Of a stretch of 64,000 nucleotides of DNA, positions 52,535 through 64,000 are shown in pieces. Position 1 is the first letter of the stretch. Each line of letters begins with the position of its first letter. The notes under the pieces were generated by a model, which worked only from the letters and a program-made list of their open reading frames with translations, was not told the DNA's origin and ran no database searches. The translations under genes were made by a program, and so were the position numbers. Source of the stretch: Verrucomicrobiales bacterium (lineage in GTDB: Bacteria; Verrucomicrobiota; Verrucomicrobiia; Limisphaerales; J093); NCBI GenBank assembly GCA_024233305.1, contig JACKPV010000027.1, positions 186,001-250,000 of the forward strand, in the 5' to 3' direction.

Positions 52535-53815
52535 CTAGAGCTGGACGAGGGAGGGGGAGAAGTCTTGCAGGGCCTGCACCAGATCCACCATGAACCGGGC
52601 TGCACTCCCGCCGTCAATGAGGCGATGATCGTAGGACAACGTCAGGGGCAACAGGTTTCGCGGGACGAACTGATCGGCCTGCCAGACCGGTTTGATGGCT
52701 CCGCGGCCCACGCCGAGGATGGCGGCTTCGGGGAGGTTCACGATGGGCGTGAAGTGCGCGCTGCCGATGCCGCCCTGGTTCGAGATGGTGAAGGTGCCGC
52801 CCTTCATCTCATCGAGGGCGAGATTGCGATCCCGCGCGCGCGCGGCGAGGTCTTCCAGGTCGCGCGAGATTTCGAGCAGGCTCTTCTTGTCGGCATCGCG
52901 CAGGACCGGGACGAGCAGGCCCTGGTCGGTGTCGACGGCAATGCCGATGTTGACGTAGGACTTGAAGACAAGGTTCTCCTCGGTGGCATCCAGGCTGGCG
53001 TTGAAAACCGGGTGCTGGTGCAGGACGGCGGCGAGGGCCTTGATGATGAAACCGGTCAGCGTCAGCCGCGCCCCGCGTTCCTCGTAGGCCTGCACATGCT
53101 GTTTGCGCAGGGCCAGCAGGCCGGTCACGTCGGCCTCGTCGAACTGGGTAACCCGCGGCACCAGCGCCCAGCTTTCGCCCATGCGGCGGGCAATCACCTG
53201 CCGGAGCTGACTGAGGGGCTTGACGGTGATGGGGCCCCACTTGGCGAAGTCAACCGGTTCGAGCCGCGGTTTGCGGGCTTGATCACCGGTGGCGGAGGCT
53301 TTGGCGACGAGTTTCTCGAGGCGTTGAATGTAGGCCCGCAGATCGCCCATCACGACGCGGCCACCGCGTTCGCTTCCCCGAAGGCGGCGGAGATCGATGC
53401 CGAGTTCCCTGGCCAGCCGGCGGATGGACGGCGAAGCGGGCGGCGGTTCGCCGGAAACCGGCGGCAGGGCGACCTCGGGTTCGACAGACGGGGGCGCCGG
53501 CGCGGCCGCCGGGATGGAAGTGGGTTCGTTGACGGCGGGCGCGGGAGTTGTCGGGGCCGGCTCCGCACCGCCGCCAGGGCCGGGTTGACCGCCGATGGTG
53601 AGCAGGCGTTGTCCGACGCTGACCTTGTCGCCGGGTTTAACGTGAATGGCCTCGACGACCCCGGCGGCGGTGGCCGGTATTGAGGCGACCGCCTTCTCGT
53701 TTTCGATTTCCAGGATGGGCTGGTCCTGTTCGACGCGGTCGCCCGGCTTGACGAACAGGCTGACCACGACGCCGGAATCCGCGCCTTCACCGAGATTCGG
53801 AAGTTTGATGTCCAT
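52535..53815 (-). CDS. Dihydrolipoamide acyltransferase (E2)
   Basis: The 426-residue protein is the E2 core of a 2-oxoacid dehydrogenase. A single N-terminal lipoyl domain (residues 1-77) has Lys41 in IENEKAV as lipoylation site. A Pro/Ala linker follows, then a peripheral-subunit-binding domain (PSIRRLARELGIDL, about 127-165) and the acyltransferase domain with catalytic DHRLIDGG near the C-terminus. A pyruvate dehydrogenase E2 is likely, but acyl specificity is not certain and no E1 gene is adjacent. The next gene on the left is lpdA. Confidence 0.93.
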   Translation of the reverse strand: MDIKLPNLGEGADSGVVVSLFVKPGDRVEQDQPILEIENEKAVASIPATAAGVVEAIHVKPGDKVSVGQRLLTIGGQPGPGGGAEPAPTTPAPAVNEPTSIPAAAPAPPSVEPEVALPPVSGEPPPASPSIRRLARELGIDLRRLRGSERGGRVVMGDLRAYIQRLEKLVAKASATGDQARKPRLEPVDFAKWGPITVKPLSQLRQVIARRMGESWALVPRVTQFDEADVTGLLALRKQHVQAYEERGARLTLTGFIIKALAAVLHQHPVFNASLDATEENLVFKSYVNIGIAVDTDQGLLVPVLRDADKKSLLEISRDLEDLAARARDRNLALDEMKGGTFTISNQGGIGSAHFTPIVNLPEAAILGVGRGAIKPVWQADQFVPRNLLPLTLSYDHRLIDGGSAARFMVDLVQALQDFSPSLVQL

Positions 53816-53984
53816 AGGTTTGGCGAACCGGTCGGAATGCGCGGGCGGACAGCCGCTCCGCGCGCAGAGCTGCCTAAGTTGCCGTGGAATCGCGTCCTGA
53901 CAAGCAGATTTCCCCGGCGAGCAAACTACGGAAAACCGGGCCTGCGTCCGGCCGGATCCGGCGGTTCGGAACAGGGCTCCGCGG

Positions 53985-56273
<2,289 letters not shown>

Positions 56274-56358
56274 AAGGCGAACAGGCTAACTACGTGGTGA
56301 TGGCTGCGGCAATTCTGATTTCGCCAGAAAGGCTCGGACGGGGATCCCGCAGCCGCGT

Positions 56359-57519
56359 TCAGACGCTGGTCGAGCGCAGGTCCGCCACGCATTCGACATG
56401 TTGCGTCTGCGGAAACATGTCCAACGGGACCACCTGTTCGAGGCGGTAGGCTCCCGCCTCGATGAGCCGCCGCAAGTCGCGGGCCAGCGTCGCCGGGTGG
56501 CAGGACACATACACCACCTGGGCCGGACGATGGCTGATCAACTGGTCCAGCAAGGCCGGCGCGCAGCCGCGTCGCGGCGGGTCGACGATCACCGCAACGC
56601 GTTCCGTGGCAAAGCGCGCCAGCAGTTCCGGCAGCAGCGTCGGGGCGTCGCCGAGCAGGAACTCCCCGTGCCTCAGGTTTCGCTGGTCCGCGTTGGCGCG
56701 GGCGGCCTGGATGGCCATGCGATCGATTTCGACGCCGACAAACCGGTCGACTTCGTCCGCCAGTTCGATGCCGAAGAAACCGACGCCGCAGTAGAGATCC
56801 AGCAGGGTGTTCACGCGCGCGGCGCGAAGGCGTTCGCGCACTACGCCGACCAGGCCGGGGAGCAGGTGGAAGTTGTTTTGAAAGAAGGAATCGCGCGGGA
56901 GTTCCCAGCCTTCGGGGAACTTGCGCAGGACGACCTTCAGCCCGCCCTTTGGCGGGGGGTTGGCGCGGACCTCACGGATGCCGGCGCTGACTTCCGGTTC
57001 GGCGATGGCGCATTCCTCGACATCGATCACCAGGCCGCAGTCCTGCCGCACGAAGCCAATGACCAGTCGCTGGAGCGGTTTCTGCCACTGGCTGCGGATC
57101 ATGATGCGGTTCCGGTAGCCGTACGGCCGGGGGCAGGGAACCAGCGGCGCGACGCGGGCGGGATCGAGCCGCCCGAGACGCTCCATCAAGTCGGCCACCT
57201 GGCGGTGCTTGAGGGCCAGTTGGGAGTCATACGCGGCATGTTGATACTGGCAGCCGCCGCACTCGCCAAAGTAGGGACAGGCAGGGGTCACCCGGTCCGG
57301 GGAGGCTTCGATGACGCGGATCAGGCGTGCCCGGGCGAAACTCCGGCGAACTTCGGTGAACTCGACCTCCACCTGTTCGCCGGGGAGCACGAAGGGCACG
57401 AACACCACGAAACCCTCCAGGCGCACCACCCCGTCGCCCCCGAAGGCGATGTTGTCCACAAGACCTGTCCGCCGCTCGCCCGGTTGGAAGGGCGGGGGTT
57501 CTGTTGGCGTATCCGACAT
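56359..57519 (-). CDS. Uracil-C5 RNA methyltransferase (RlmD/TrmA-like)
   Basis: The 386-residue enzyme methylates uracil C5 in rRNA or tRNA with S-adenosylmethionine. It has an N-terminal TRAM-like domain (GLVDNIAFGGDGVVR), a [4Fe-4S] motif with Cys81, Cys87, Cys90 (CPYFGECGGC), the SAM site LDLYCGVGFFGI, DPPRRG, and the nucleophile Cys in YVSCHPATLARDL. ATG 57519 fits the family length; the open frame upstream is not conserved. Which uracil it modifies cannot be told. Confidence 0.93.
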   Translation of the reverse strand: MSDTPTEPPPFQPGERRTGLVDNIAFGGDGVVRLEGFVVFVPFVLPGEQVEVEFTEVRRSFARARLIRVIEASPDRVTPACPYFGECGGCQYQHAAYDSQLALKHRQVADLMERLGRLDPARVAPLVPCPRPYGYRNRIMIRSQWQKPLQRLVIGFVRQDCGLVIDVEECAIAEPEVSAGIREVRANPPPKGGLKVVLRKFPEGWELPRDSFFQNNFHLLPGLVGVVRERLRAARVNTLLDLYCGVGFFGIELADEVDRFVGVEIDRMAIQAARANADQRNLRHGEFLLGDAPTLLPELLARFATERVAVIVDPPRRGCAPALLDQLISHRPAQVVYVSCHPATLARDLRRLIEAGAYRLEQVVPLDMFPQTQHVECVADLRSTSV

Positions 57520-57619
57520 ACCAGCCAGTCTGCCGCCCGGCGGTGCCGGCGACACGCAGGAAATCAGGCATCCGGCCGGCCCCTCGCGGGGGGCGGTCGG
57601 TTGGGAGCCGGGGGCCGGT

Positions 57620-58660
57620 TTAGTGTCCGCCCTCCGCGTAGTGGCGTTTGAGGAGGTCCACGCCGAAGTCGTCCTGCAGATCGCGCCAGACGCTGTGGAT
57701 GTGGTTCGCGTTGTTCTGGGTGTCGTCGTATTCGAGCACAAAGGTCGCTCCCTGCACCCGATAGTAATGTCCTTGTCCCGGTTCGATGCCGCCCGCCCAA
57801 GCGAAGTGCACCTTGTCCCAGCCCGTCGCGTCGATTCGTTTCCAGGCGGCGTCCGCGACCTCCGCGCGGTAGCGATACAAATACTGACGGATGATCGCCC
57901 GGAGCCGGTCGCGCTGGGGGCCGTCCATCTGGCTGGCGGGCAGGCCCAGGGGTTCGAGCGGACGGGCGCTCTGGGAAGGATCCAGGATGACGTCGCGCGG
58001 GGCGGTTTCGGCGACGATGGCGGTCCGGAGTTGGGCCTCGCTGAGTGAGTGTACCAGGGCCCGCCCGAGGTCCTCCTCCTCGCCCAACGCCCGCAGGCCT
58101 TCGCGCGGGCCGGCGGGGACGCGGGCGGGGTTGCTGCCGAAGAAAGACGGCGTGGCGCTGATCCCGTCCTTGCCGGCGACCACCATGTTGATCGAGAGGT
58201 GATGCCCTTCCACGCGCCACGCCCACGGGTGATGCGGGTTCGGCTCGCCGAAGATGCTGACGAAATATGCCGCCGGGTCGCGCACGGGCCCGGTTCCCTT
58301 CTCCATTTCCTTGAGGATGGCCTCGAGGCTCATGATGGTGGCGGCCTGGAGATGGCCGCGATGGCTCAGGGCCGTTGCCAGCAGGGCGTGCGCCAACGGG
58401 GCTTGCTCCGGGCGCATGTCTTTGAGCGGGAGGCCGAGACGCTCGCGGGGGATGAAGTGCCAGTCAAGCCGCTCGGCGGCGTCCATCGCGAATACCGCCC
58501 GCGCCCGCTGGTCCGGGTCCAGGGATTGCAGCAGGCGGTTGGCCGCGGTGGCCATCTCCGCGGCGGTGGCCGCGTTCTGGGCGCGCGATTGGGTCGCGAG
58601 CAAACTCGCCAGGATCGCCACGGGCAAGACCGGGCGATGGAGCAGATTCAGCAGTCTCAT
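57620..58660 (-). CDS. DUF3500 secreted protein
   Basis: The 346-residue product has a signal peptide (LLHRPVLPVAILASLLATQSRA) and matches DUF3500, a family of exported proteins of unknown function in verrucomicrobia, planctomycetes and others. Recognisable parts are the helical start, HHPWAWRVEGHHLSINM, YLYRYRAEVADAAW, HFAWAGG and the C-terminal FVLEYDDTQNNANHIHSVWRD. The many conserved His suggest a metal site (inference). ATG 58660 starts just before the signal. Confidence 0.85.
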   Translation of the reverse strand: MRLLNLLHRPVLPVAILASLLATQSRAQNAATAAEMATAANRLLQSLDPDQRARAVFAMDAAERLDWHFIPRERLGLPLKDMRPEQAPLAHALLATALSHRGHLQAATIMSLEAILKEMEKGTGPVRDPAAYFVSIFGEPNPHHPWAWRVEGHHLSINMVVAGKDGISATPSFFGSNPARVPAGPREGLRALGEEEDLGRALVHSLSEAQLRTAIVAETAPRDVILDPSQSARPLEPLGLPASQMDGPQRDRLRAIIRQYLYRYRAEVADAAWKRIDATGWDKVHFAWAGGIEPGQGHYYRVQGATFVLEYDDTQNNANHIHSVWRDLQDDFGVDLLKRHYAEGGH

Positions 58661-58740
58661 GATGCCGCAGGCTGAGTCCTCACCCGCGGCGTGGCAAATC
58701 AAAACTGACTCGCGCCGCCGGCCAGCCGCGTGGTCCAGGG

Positions 58741-60555
58741 TCACCGGTCGCCCTCCGGTGGACCGCCGCCGGAGCCCGTGAGCCGCAGGGTCAACAGACG
58801 CAGTTCCATGGCCTGTCTTCCGGGAATCCTCAGGGCGCGCAACGTCAACCCACCCCGACCGCGCGGTAACTCGATTTCGCCGAGCCGGAGGGCCTTGAAG
58901 TCCTTCACGTAGGATTCGGCCCGCGGAATCCGGTCGTGCGCCTCCCCGAGTCGGGGCGGATCGTGCGCCTCGACCACGGCGCCGACCAACCGGCGGTCGG
59001 CGAACGCGAGTTCAATCGTGGCGCCGACGTCGGCGGGGGGGCACGCGTACCAGAGTTCGGCGATGTAGGTGCCGGACGTGTGCACCTCGACGTCCCAGGT
59101 GATGCGGTCGTCGAGGCGGGCCCAGTTGGTGAGGTACGAGTCGTTCGGGAAGCGGTTGCTGCGCTTGATGTCCCCACTGAACTGCGCGTCGCGGGCGGGA
59201 AGCCGGGTGAGGGGCATTTCCTGGTAGCCGACGGGGAAGGGGCGCGAATCGTCGGTCAGGCCGGGGAGCAGTTCGGCCCGCCACTCGGCGACCGCCTGCC
59301 GCAGTCGTCCGGCGACTTCCGGATGCCTTTCGGTGACCGGGGTGCGCTGTCCGGGGTCCGCGGCCAGATCGAACAGTTCCCCACCGGCGTCCAGTCGGTG
59401 CCGCTGGGTTCGCACGCTGACGCGTCCGTTCCAGTGCGCGAAGAGCATCCGTTCGACGGGTCGGGCGCGGTGGCCGAGCAGCCAGGGGGTCAGGCTCATG
59501 CCATCCAGCGGAGGATGGTCTCCGAGGGGGATTCCGGCGAGTCCGGCGAGGGTGGGCAGGAGATCGATGGCGCCTCCGATTTGTTGTACCCGGCTTCCGG
59601 CGGGGATCTGTCCCGGCCAGCGTAACAGGAGCGGCGAACGCACACCGCCTTCGTCCGTTGAGCCTTTGCGCCCTTTCATGCCCCCGTTCCAGCGCCAGCT
59701 GTTCGGTCCGTTGTCGCTGAAATAGACCACGATGGTGTTGTCGGCGAGAGCGAGGGCGCGGAGGCGGTCGAGGAGCCGTCCGACGTTCCAGTCCAGGTTT
59801 GCGGTCATTGCCAGGGCTGCCCGCGTGAAGGCGGGGTCTTCCCGGTCCGGCTCGCGATGGCGCTGCGCCAGGGCGTGATCGGCGAACGGGGCGAAAAATC
59901 GTTCGGGCACCTGCATCGGACTGTGCGGGATGTTGTAGGGCACGTAGCAGAAGAAGGGGCGGGCCCGGTGGGTTTCGAGGAAGCGCATCGCCTGGTCCGT
60001 CACATCGTCGGGAAGGTAACCGCGGCCGCGAACGATCTCCCCGTTGTGGTCGAGGACCGGATCAAAGTAGTTCCCCCAATGTCCCGAACAAAAGCCATGG
60101 AACTCGTCAAACCCGCGGCCCCGTGGGTGGTAGGGATACTGGGTGCCGTTGTGCCATTTCCCAAAGGCCCCCGTGACGTAACCCGCAGCCCGGAAGGCGT
60201 CCGCGATGGTGCGCTCGTCCAGGTCGAGGCGTTCGCCCCCGCTCGACGTGCTGTGGACACCGCCTCGCGGATGGTAACGACCGGTCAGGAACTCGGCGCG
60301 GGTCGGCGAGCAGACCGGCTGCACGAAGAACCGCTCGAACGACGCTCCGTCCCGCGCCAGCGAGTCGATATGCGGCGTGTCGAGGTTGCCGTTGCCATGC
60401 AGGCTCAAATCCCCCCAACCCTGATCGTCGGCCAGGATGACGAGCACGTTGGGCGGCGGGCCGGGCCGGGCGGACGGAGCGCCGGTCAGCGCGATCGCCA
60501 ACCACGCCCATGCGCGACGCAGCCGCCGTCCGGGAATGCGCGACTTCGGAGTCAT
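58741..60555 (-). CDS. Secreted sulfatase (formylglycine type)
   Basis: The 604-residue protein is a type I sulfatase acting on a sulfated glycan or similar ester in the periplasm or outside. The active-site Cys82 lies in [14 protein letters not shown], which is converted to formylglycine by FGE. Metal ligands include Asp43-Asp44 in LADDQGWGD, and the C-terminal metal-binding DNGPNS is visible. The last about 130 residues form an extra domain beyond the normal sulfatase end. A signal peptide precedes. ATG 60555 is the start; the DUF3500 gene lies downstream on the same strand, 80 bases away. Confidence 0.92.
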   Translation of the reverse strand: MTPKSRIPGRRLRRAWAWLAIALTGAPSARPGPPPNVLVILADDQGWGDLSLHGNGNLDTPHIDSLARDGASFERFFVQPVCSPTRAEFLTGRYHPRGGVHSTSSGGERLDLDERTIADAFRAAGYVTGAFGKWHNGTQYPYHPRGRGFDEFHGFCSGHWGNYFDPVLDHNGEIVRGRGYLPDDVTDQAMRFLETHRARPFFCYVPYNIPHSPMQVPERFFAPFADHALAQRHREPDREDPAFTRAALAMTANLDWNVGRLLDRLRALALADNTIVVYFSDNGPNSWRWNGGMKGRKGSTDEGGVRSPLLLRWPGQIPAGSRVQQIGGAIDLLPTLAGLAGIPLGDHPPLDGMSLTPWLLGHRARPVERMLFAHWNGRVSVRTQRHRLDAGGELFDLAADPGQRTPVTERHPEVAGRLRQAVAEWRAELLPGLTDDSRPFPVGYQEMPLTRLPARDAQFSGDIKRSNRFPNDSYLTNWARLDDRITWDVEVHTSGTYIAELWYACPPADVGATIELAFADRRLVGAVVEAHDPPRLGEAHDRIPRAESYVKDFKALRLGEIELPRGRGGLTLRALRIPGRQAMELRLLTLRLTGSGGGPPEGDR

Positions 60556-60680
60556 GCCCCGAGCATGGTGCGCACGGCGCCGATGGACAAGCCGTCGCGC
60601 CCCGCCGGGAGGCAATCGCGCCCGGGCGGCGCCGGTCCGGGGCACTCGACAGCGCCCGGTCGCGGTGGCAGGTTTTGCGC

Positions 60681-61538
60681 ATGCTTGAGGCCCGGTATCA
60701 GAAGCTGCGCCAGTTGATCGAATCTTATGGTTCGTGTCTGGTTGCCTATTCCGGCGGCGTGGATTCGGTTTTCCTGGCGTATGTGGCGCACCAGGTTCTC
60801 GGGGACCGCGCGCTTGCGGTGATTGCCGACACGCCGAGCCTGCCGCGGCGGGAATTGTCCGAGGCGTTGGAGCTTGGCAGAAGGCATGGGTATCCAGTGC
60901 GCGTGGTCCGCCCGCACGAGTTTGACAATGCGGCCTACCTGGCCAATCCGTTGAACCGTTGCTATTTCTGCAAGCACGAACTCTTCCAGGAACTCGCCCC
61001 GCTGGCACGCGCCGAAGGATTCGCCTGTCTGCTTTACGGCGAGAACGTCAGCGACGTGGGCGATCACCGGCCCGGGGCGCAGGCGGCGGTGGAGTTTTCC
61101 GTGCGGGCGCCGTTGAAGGAGGCCGGCCTGAGCAAAACGGACATTCGCGAGCTTTCGGCGCAGCTCGGACTTCCCACGGCCGACAAGCCGCAAATGGCCT
61201 GCCTCAGCTCGCGGATTCCCTACGGCGAGGTCGTTTCGCCGGAGAAGCTCCGGATGATCGAGGGCGCGGAGGAGGTGTTGCGCGATCTGGGCTTTCGCGA
61301 CGTCCGCGTGCGGCATCACGAACTGAAGGGCGGGCACCTGGCCCGGATCGAGGTGGCGCCGGGCGAGTTGCCGAAGTTTCTGTCGGACGGACTCGGCCTG
61401 CGCGTCGCCGGCGACCTGCGCGGTTTGGGGTATGCGCATGTCACGGTCGATTTGCTGGGCTATCGACGGGGGAGCCTCAACGAAGTGCCGGCGGCGGCGA
61501 TCCGGTTTCGCGCTCCGACCGTGCCGGCCGGCGGCTGA
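60681..61538 (+). CDS. larE: ATP-dependent sacrificial sulfur transferase LarE
   Basis: The 285-residue product is LarE, which adenylates a nicotinate-derived precursor and donates sulfur to make the nickel-pincer nucleotide cofactor of lactate racemase and related enzymes. The PP-loop SGGVDS lies at 24-29. CYFCKHELF and [10 protein letters not shown] give the conserved cysteines; in single-Cys LarE the latter Cys is sacrificed. larB, larC and a racemase gene are not in the window. ATG 60681 gives [12 protein letters not shown]. Confidence 0.9.
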   Translation: MLEARYQKLRQLIESYGSCLVAYSGGVDSVFLAYVAHQVLGDRALAVIADTPSLPRRELSEALELGRRHGYPVRVVRPHEFDNAAYLANPLNRCYFCKHELFQELAPLARAEGFACLLYGENVSDVGDHRPGAQAAVEFSVRAPLKEAGLSKTDIRELSAQLGLPTADKPQMACLSSRIPYGEVVSPEKLRMIEGAEEVLRDLGFRDVRVRHHELKGGHLARIEVAPGELPKFLSDGLGLRVAGDLRGLGYAHVTVDLLGYRRGSLNEVPAAAIRFRAPTVPAGG

Positions 61539-61787
61539 CGGACCGTGGGGCGAAAAGGCCGCCGACCGCGGATGCGTTGGACGGTTCGGGAGCCTTCCCC
61601 CTGCCTGCCCGGGCAGGTCCCTCCGGGCCGTCGCACTCGCGCCGGTCCGGGAGGTATTATCACTGGCGAAAGGCCGCGGGGCGTGGGAGGTTGCCGCGAC
61701 CCGGCGCGGCGCATCGCGCCCGGGAACTGACCGGAAGGCGAAGCATGGCCGGCGCGATTCCGGCCGCGCAGTGAAAGGAGCCAGGCG

Positions 61788-61979
61788 ATGAACCGGATTG
61801 AACTCTGCCCCGAGGAGCGGGCGTTCCTGGGGCAACTCCTGCAACAGGCGTTGGTGTCGCTGGAGATCGAACTCCAGCACACCGACCACGCCGGGTTCAA
61901 GCAGTTGCTCAAGGCCCGCCGCGAACTGATCGAACGCCTCGCGAGCAAACTCCCGGCCCCGACCGGGATCGCGGTCTAG
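61788..61979 (+). CDS. Small helical protein of unknown function
   Basis: The 63-residue product is charged and helical (CPEERAFLGQLLQQAL, FKQLLKARRELIERLASKL). Small cytoplasmic proteins with this kind of start are seen in other bacteria but have no function assigned. An AAAGGAG ribosome-binding site 7 bases before the ATG supports translation. Its TAG stop overlaps the stop of the convergent CBM48 gene in CTAG. Confidence 0.65.
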   Translation: MNRIELCPEERAFLGQLLQQALVSLEIELQHTDHAGFKQLLKARRELIERLASKLPAPTGIAV

Positions 61980-62275
61980 CTCACCGACATCAGCGAGACG
62001 CGTTCGTTGTGGTCATTGCGGGTGACGCCCTGGGCCTGCGGGTCGAGGGTCAGATGCCCGTCCACGAGAAACGCGTACCGATGATGGCCGTGCCGGAGTT
62101 CGACATGCAGCAGCCAACCGCCGCCGGGGCTGCGCTGCATGGGATGGGCGGCGGGATCCCAGGCGTTGAAGTCGCCGACGAGGGAGACGGATTGCGCGCC
62201 GGGCGCGTGGCAGATGAAATTGATGCCGCGCAGGTTGCGGTGCGCGCTGTAGCGGTGATGGGAACCTGAACTCAT
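61976..62275 (-). CDS. CBM48/isoamylase N-terminal-type glycan-binding protein
   Basis: The 99-residue protein is a single early-set/CBM48 domain, seen in FICHAPGAQSVSLVGDFNAWD, GGGWLLHVELRHGHHRYAFLVDG and the following DP residues. Such isolated domains resemble the AMPK glycogen-binding module and may bind glycogen or another alpha-glucan. ATG 62275 is likely; ATG 62287 adds four residues. It shares its stop with the convergent small gene. Confidence 0.8.
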   Translation of the reverse strand: MSSGSHHRYSAHRNLRGINFICHAPGAQSVSLVGDFNAWDPAAHPMQRSPGGGWLLHVELRHGHHRYAFLVDGHLTLDPQAQGVTRNDHNERVSLMSVS

Positions 62276-62336
62276 AGGGTGGAACATCCGAGGGCAGCCG
62301 GGGGGTGAAGGGTGGTGGAACGGGCGGGTGCGATGA

Positions 62337-63290
62337 TCATGGCAGGAGGTTCTCGAGCACTCCCAGGGCGGCGCGGCGTACCTGTTCCGAGCGGGCTTCG
62401 AGCCGCCGGTAGTCGTCCTGCCAGCCGGGCCGTTGATCGTGCCGTTCACGCCACAGGGTTTTGAGCACCCGCTCGGTACGTTCGACCTGTTGCATGGCCG
62501 AGGAGAAGCCTTCGCGGCCCTCGGGCAGGTCGGAAATCTGACCGACGAAAAAGCGGCTGATGTGCTTTCGTCCGGCAATCGCGTGCAGGAGGGCCACCAC
62601 GGTTTGTTCGTAAGCGAACCAGCGTTGGTGCAGCAATTCGGCAAGAAACTCGTGGCGGAGGGCGAAGAACTCCGAGCGCGGTCGTTCCGTGTATTCCCGA
62701 ATCTCCTGCGCTTCCGCGGGAAACCAGTTGTAAAGCAGGGCGAACGTGCCGTAGGTGTCGATCAGTTGCTTCGGGTTGTTGTGGTCCGTGGCAATTTCCC
62801 CGATGCACAGGTCCTGACCCAGTTCGGCGCAAATCTCGGGCAGGTCGTGCAGCCGGCCGATCACCTCGCGACCCACCGGCGAGCCGTAGTTGAAATCCCC
62901 CGGGATCAGCCAGTAGACATCGCCGTCCGTCCCCCGCTCGAAGGCCGCGCCAAGGCCGCAATACCACATCTGGCAGGTGTCCACGCACCAGGCCTCGAGG
63001 AGGTCCGAAGATGCGGCCACCACCTGCTCCCGGAACCGGCAAAAGTCCCGGTTCTGCCGCATGGCATGGTGGGTCTTGCGGTCCATCACGGTGATCGGGC
63101 GGGCGTAGGTTTCGGGCGCCTCCGCGAGTTGTCCCACCAGGCGGTAGAGTTCCTGCACGTGGACCAGGTCGGTCGGATGCTGGAAGGGGTAGACCACCAC
63201 GGGATGAATGCGTCCGGCACCCTGCGGTGGCGTTTTCGGGCGGGCTCTCTTCGCGGTGGCCCGCCGGGCTGGTGGCCGGACGTTCTTCAT
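62337..63290 (-). CDS. Cytoplasmic protein of unknown function
   Basis: I do not recognise this 317-residue protein. A basic N-terminus precedes a well-ordered domain (HPVVVYPFQHPTDLVHVQEL, ITVMDRKTHHAMRQN, VYWLIPGDFNYGSPVG, EIATDHNNPKQLIDTYGTF). There is no signal peptide or membrane helix. The order of beta-strands and the conserved-looking DRKTHH and IPGDF segments are compatible with a nucleotide-sugar or nucleotide-binding enzyme, but that is only a guess. ATG 63290 or 63302 may be the start. It is divergent from the HtrA gene. Confidence 0.65.
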   Translation of the reverse strand: MKNVRPPARRATAKRARPKTPPQGAGRIHPVVVYPFQHPTDLVHVQELYRLVGQLAEAPETYARPITVMDRKTHHAMRQNRDFCRFREQVVAASSDLLEAWCVDTCQMWYCGLGAAFERGTDGDVYWLIPGDFNYGSPVGREVIGRLHDLPEICAELGQDLCIGEIATDHNNPKQLIDTYGTFALLYNWFPAEAQEIREYTERPRSEFFALRHEFLAELLHQRWFAYEQTVVALLHAIAGRKHISRFFVGQISDLPEGREGFSSAMQQVERTERVLKTLWRERHDQRPGWQDDYRRLEARSEQVRRAALGVLENLLP

Positions 63291-63483
63291 GGCCCCGACC
63301 ATTGCCCGAAACCCCGGATGTGCCAAGTCCTTTGGACGGACGGTCGCCGGCGCCGCGCGCACCGGGACGGAAGCGCGGGCGGAGGGCGGGGCCGGCCGGT
63401 TGCGCGGACGGCGGCTTCGCGGCATGATTTGTTTGAACGTTCGCCGGCAGGCGGCAGTCGAATCGAACCAGACAACATCGAGC

Positions 63484-64000
63484 ATGGATCGCATACGAGA
63501 AATGAAGGAAGCGCGGCGGCTGCTGGCAGCCGCCCTGTTGGGGGCCGGGCTGTTGGGCGTCGGCGGGGCGGCGCGGGGGGCTGAACTGACGCCGATGGAG
63601 GTGGTGCGGATGATGAACCAGGCCTTCACCGAAGTGGCCGACGAGGTGTCCCCTTCGGTGGTCGTGCTGGATGTCTCCCAGCGGGCCTCGGGCCAGAGCC
63701 TGTCCGAAGCGCATCCGTTCTGGGAGTTCCTCCCTCCCGATTTCCGCCGCCAGCTCGAACCGGATCCGGAAACGGACCGCGTCATTCAGGGACAGGGCTC
63801 CGGGGTGGTGATCCGCGAGGACGGTTACATCCTCACGAACAGCCACGTGGTGGACGGCGCGGAGCGGATCCGGGTGCGGTTTCTCGACGGACGCGAATAC
63901 GCCGGCGAAGTCCGCGGGGTCGATCCGCAGTCTGATCTGGCCGTGGTGCGGATCGAGGCCACGGGACTGCCGGCGGCGAAGTTCGCCGATTCCGAGCGGG
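63484..64000 (+). CDS. HtrA/DegP-type serine protease, cut by window end
   Basis: The visible 172 residues have a signal peptide (LLAAALLGAGLLGVGGAARGAE) and the start of the trypsin-like domain of HtrA: QGQGSGVVIREDGYILTNSHVV with catalytic His121, then SDLAVVRIE with Asp151. The catalytic Ser and PDZ domains lie beyond position 64000. The protein would act in periplasmic quality control. Start ATG 63484 or 63502. It is not closed by a stop inside the window. Confidence 0.9.
   Translation, partial: MDRIREMKEARRLLAAALLGAGLLGVGGAARGAELTPMEVVRMMNQAFTEVADEVSPSVVVLDVSQRASGQSLSEAHPFWEFLPPDFRRQLEPDPETDRVIQGQGSGVVIREDGYILTNSHVVDGAERIRVRFLDGREYAGEVRGVDPQSDLAVVRIEATGLPAAKFADSER

Noticed and set aside
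61539..61787. Small RNA or gene between larE and the 63-residue protein
   Set aside because: A CCTGCCCGGGCAGG palindrome is present but there is no promoter, T-run or coding signal.

Overview
The window is GC-rich, densely coded chromosomal DNA. Gene content points to a verrucomicrobial bacterium, probably of the Limisphaerales/Pedosphaera type (inference). The pointers are a prepilin-type protein of the planctomycete/verrucomicrobial kind, many secreted glycan-active enzymes, LamG and PQQ-propeller proteins, DUF5069, DUF3500, a sulfatase, and Tat-exported hydrolases. No rRNA, tRNA, CRISPR array or prophage was seen.

Layout. 1-6.2 kb: a SNF2 helicase, then the ribosome-linked cluster rpsP-khpA-trmD-rplS, closed by a terminator and followed by rnhB. 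6.2-11 kb: yraN (inverted relative to rnhB), two small membrane proteins, asnS, and a DEAD-box helicase whose ribosome-binding site lies in a hairpin. 11-20 kb: a tightly overlapping operon (membrane-anchored protein, FtsX-like permease, LolD-like ATPase, two secreted PQQ-type proteins, one carrying LamG and methyltransferase-like segments), then a serine hydrolase. 20-21.3 kb: wreckage of a DUF4338 (DruA-like) gene joined to an IS66 transposase fragment. 21.3-25 kb: a two-gene minus-strand operon for a secreted heparinase-like protein and a Tat/lipoprotein TolB-type propeller. 25-26.4 kb: an intact VapBC-like pair beside a second pair whose ParE-like toxin is broken. 26.5-36.7 kb: secA, a small cysteine protein, a prepilin-like protein, a choice-of-anchor M protein, and a secreted protein with a 232-residue tandem duplication. 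36.7-45 kb: an MscS-type channel, ADP-ribosylglycohydrolase, MtnK-like kinase, an NfnA/NfnB-like pair and DUF5069. 45-51 kb: a GH127 enzyme and the trio ATP-grasp / ovothiol-type methyltransferase / M29-like aminopeptidase. 51-64 kb: E3 and E2 of a 2-oxoacid dehydrogenase, GH2, a uracil-C5 RNA methyltransferase, DUF3500, sulfatase, larE, small proteins, and the start of an HtrA-type protease cut by the window end.

A family of about 200-bp imperfect palindromes runs through the region. It sits mostly between convergent genes, and its terminal repeat (CTGAGCCGTAACGATTCA-like) contains the stop codons of rnhB, yraN, asnS and the ADP-ribosylglycohydrolase gene. The strongest candidates for undescribed biology are the ABC/PQQ/LamG operon at 11.2-18.8 kb, the ATP-grasp/methyltransferase/aminopeptidase trio at 47.7-50.8 kb, and these gene-end repeats.
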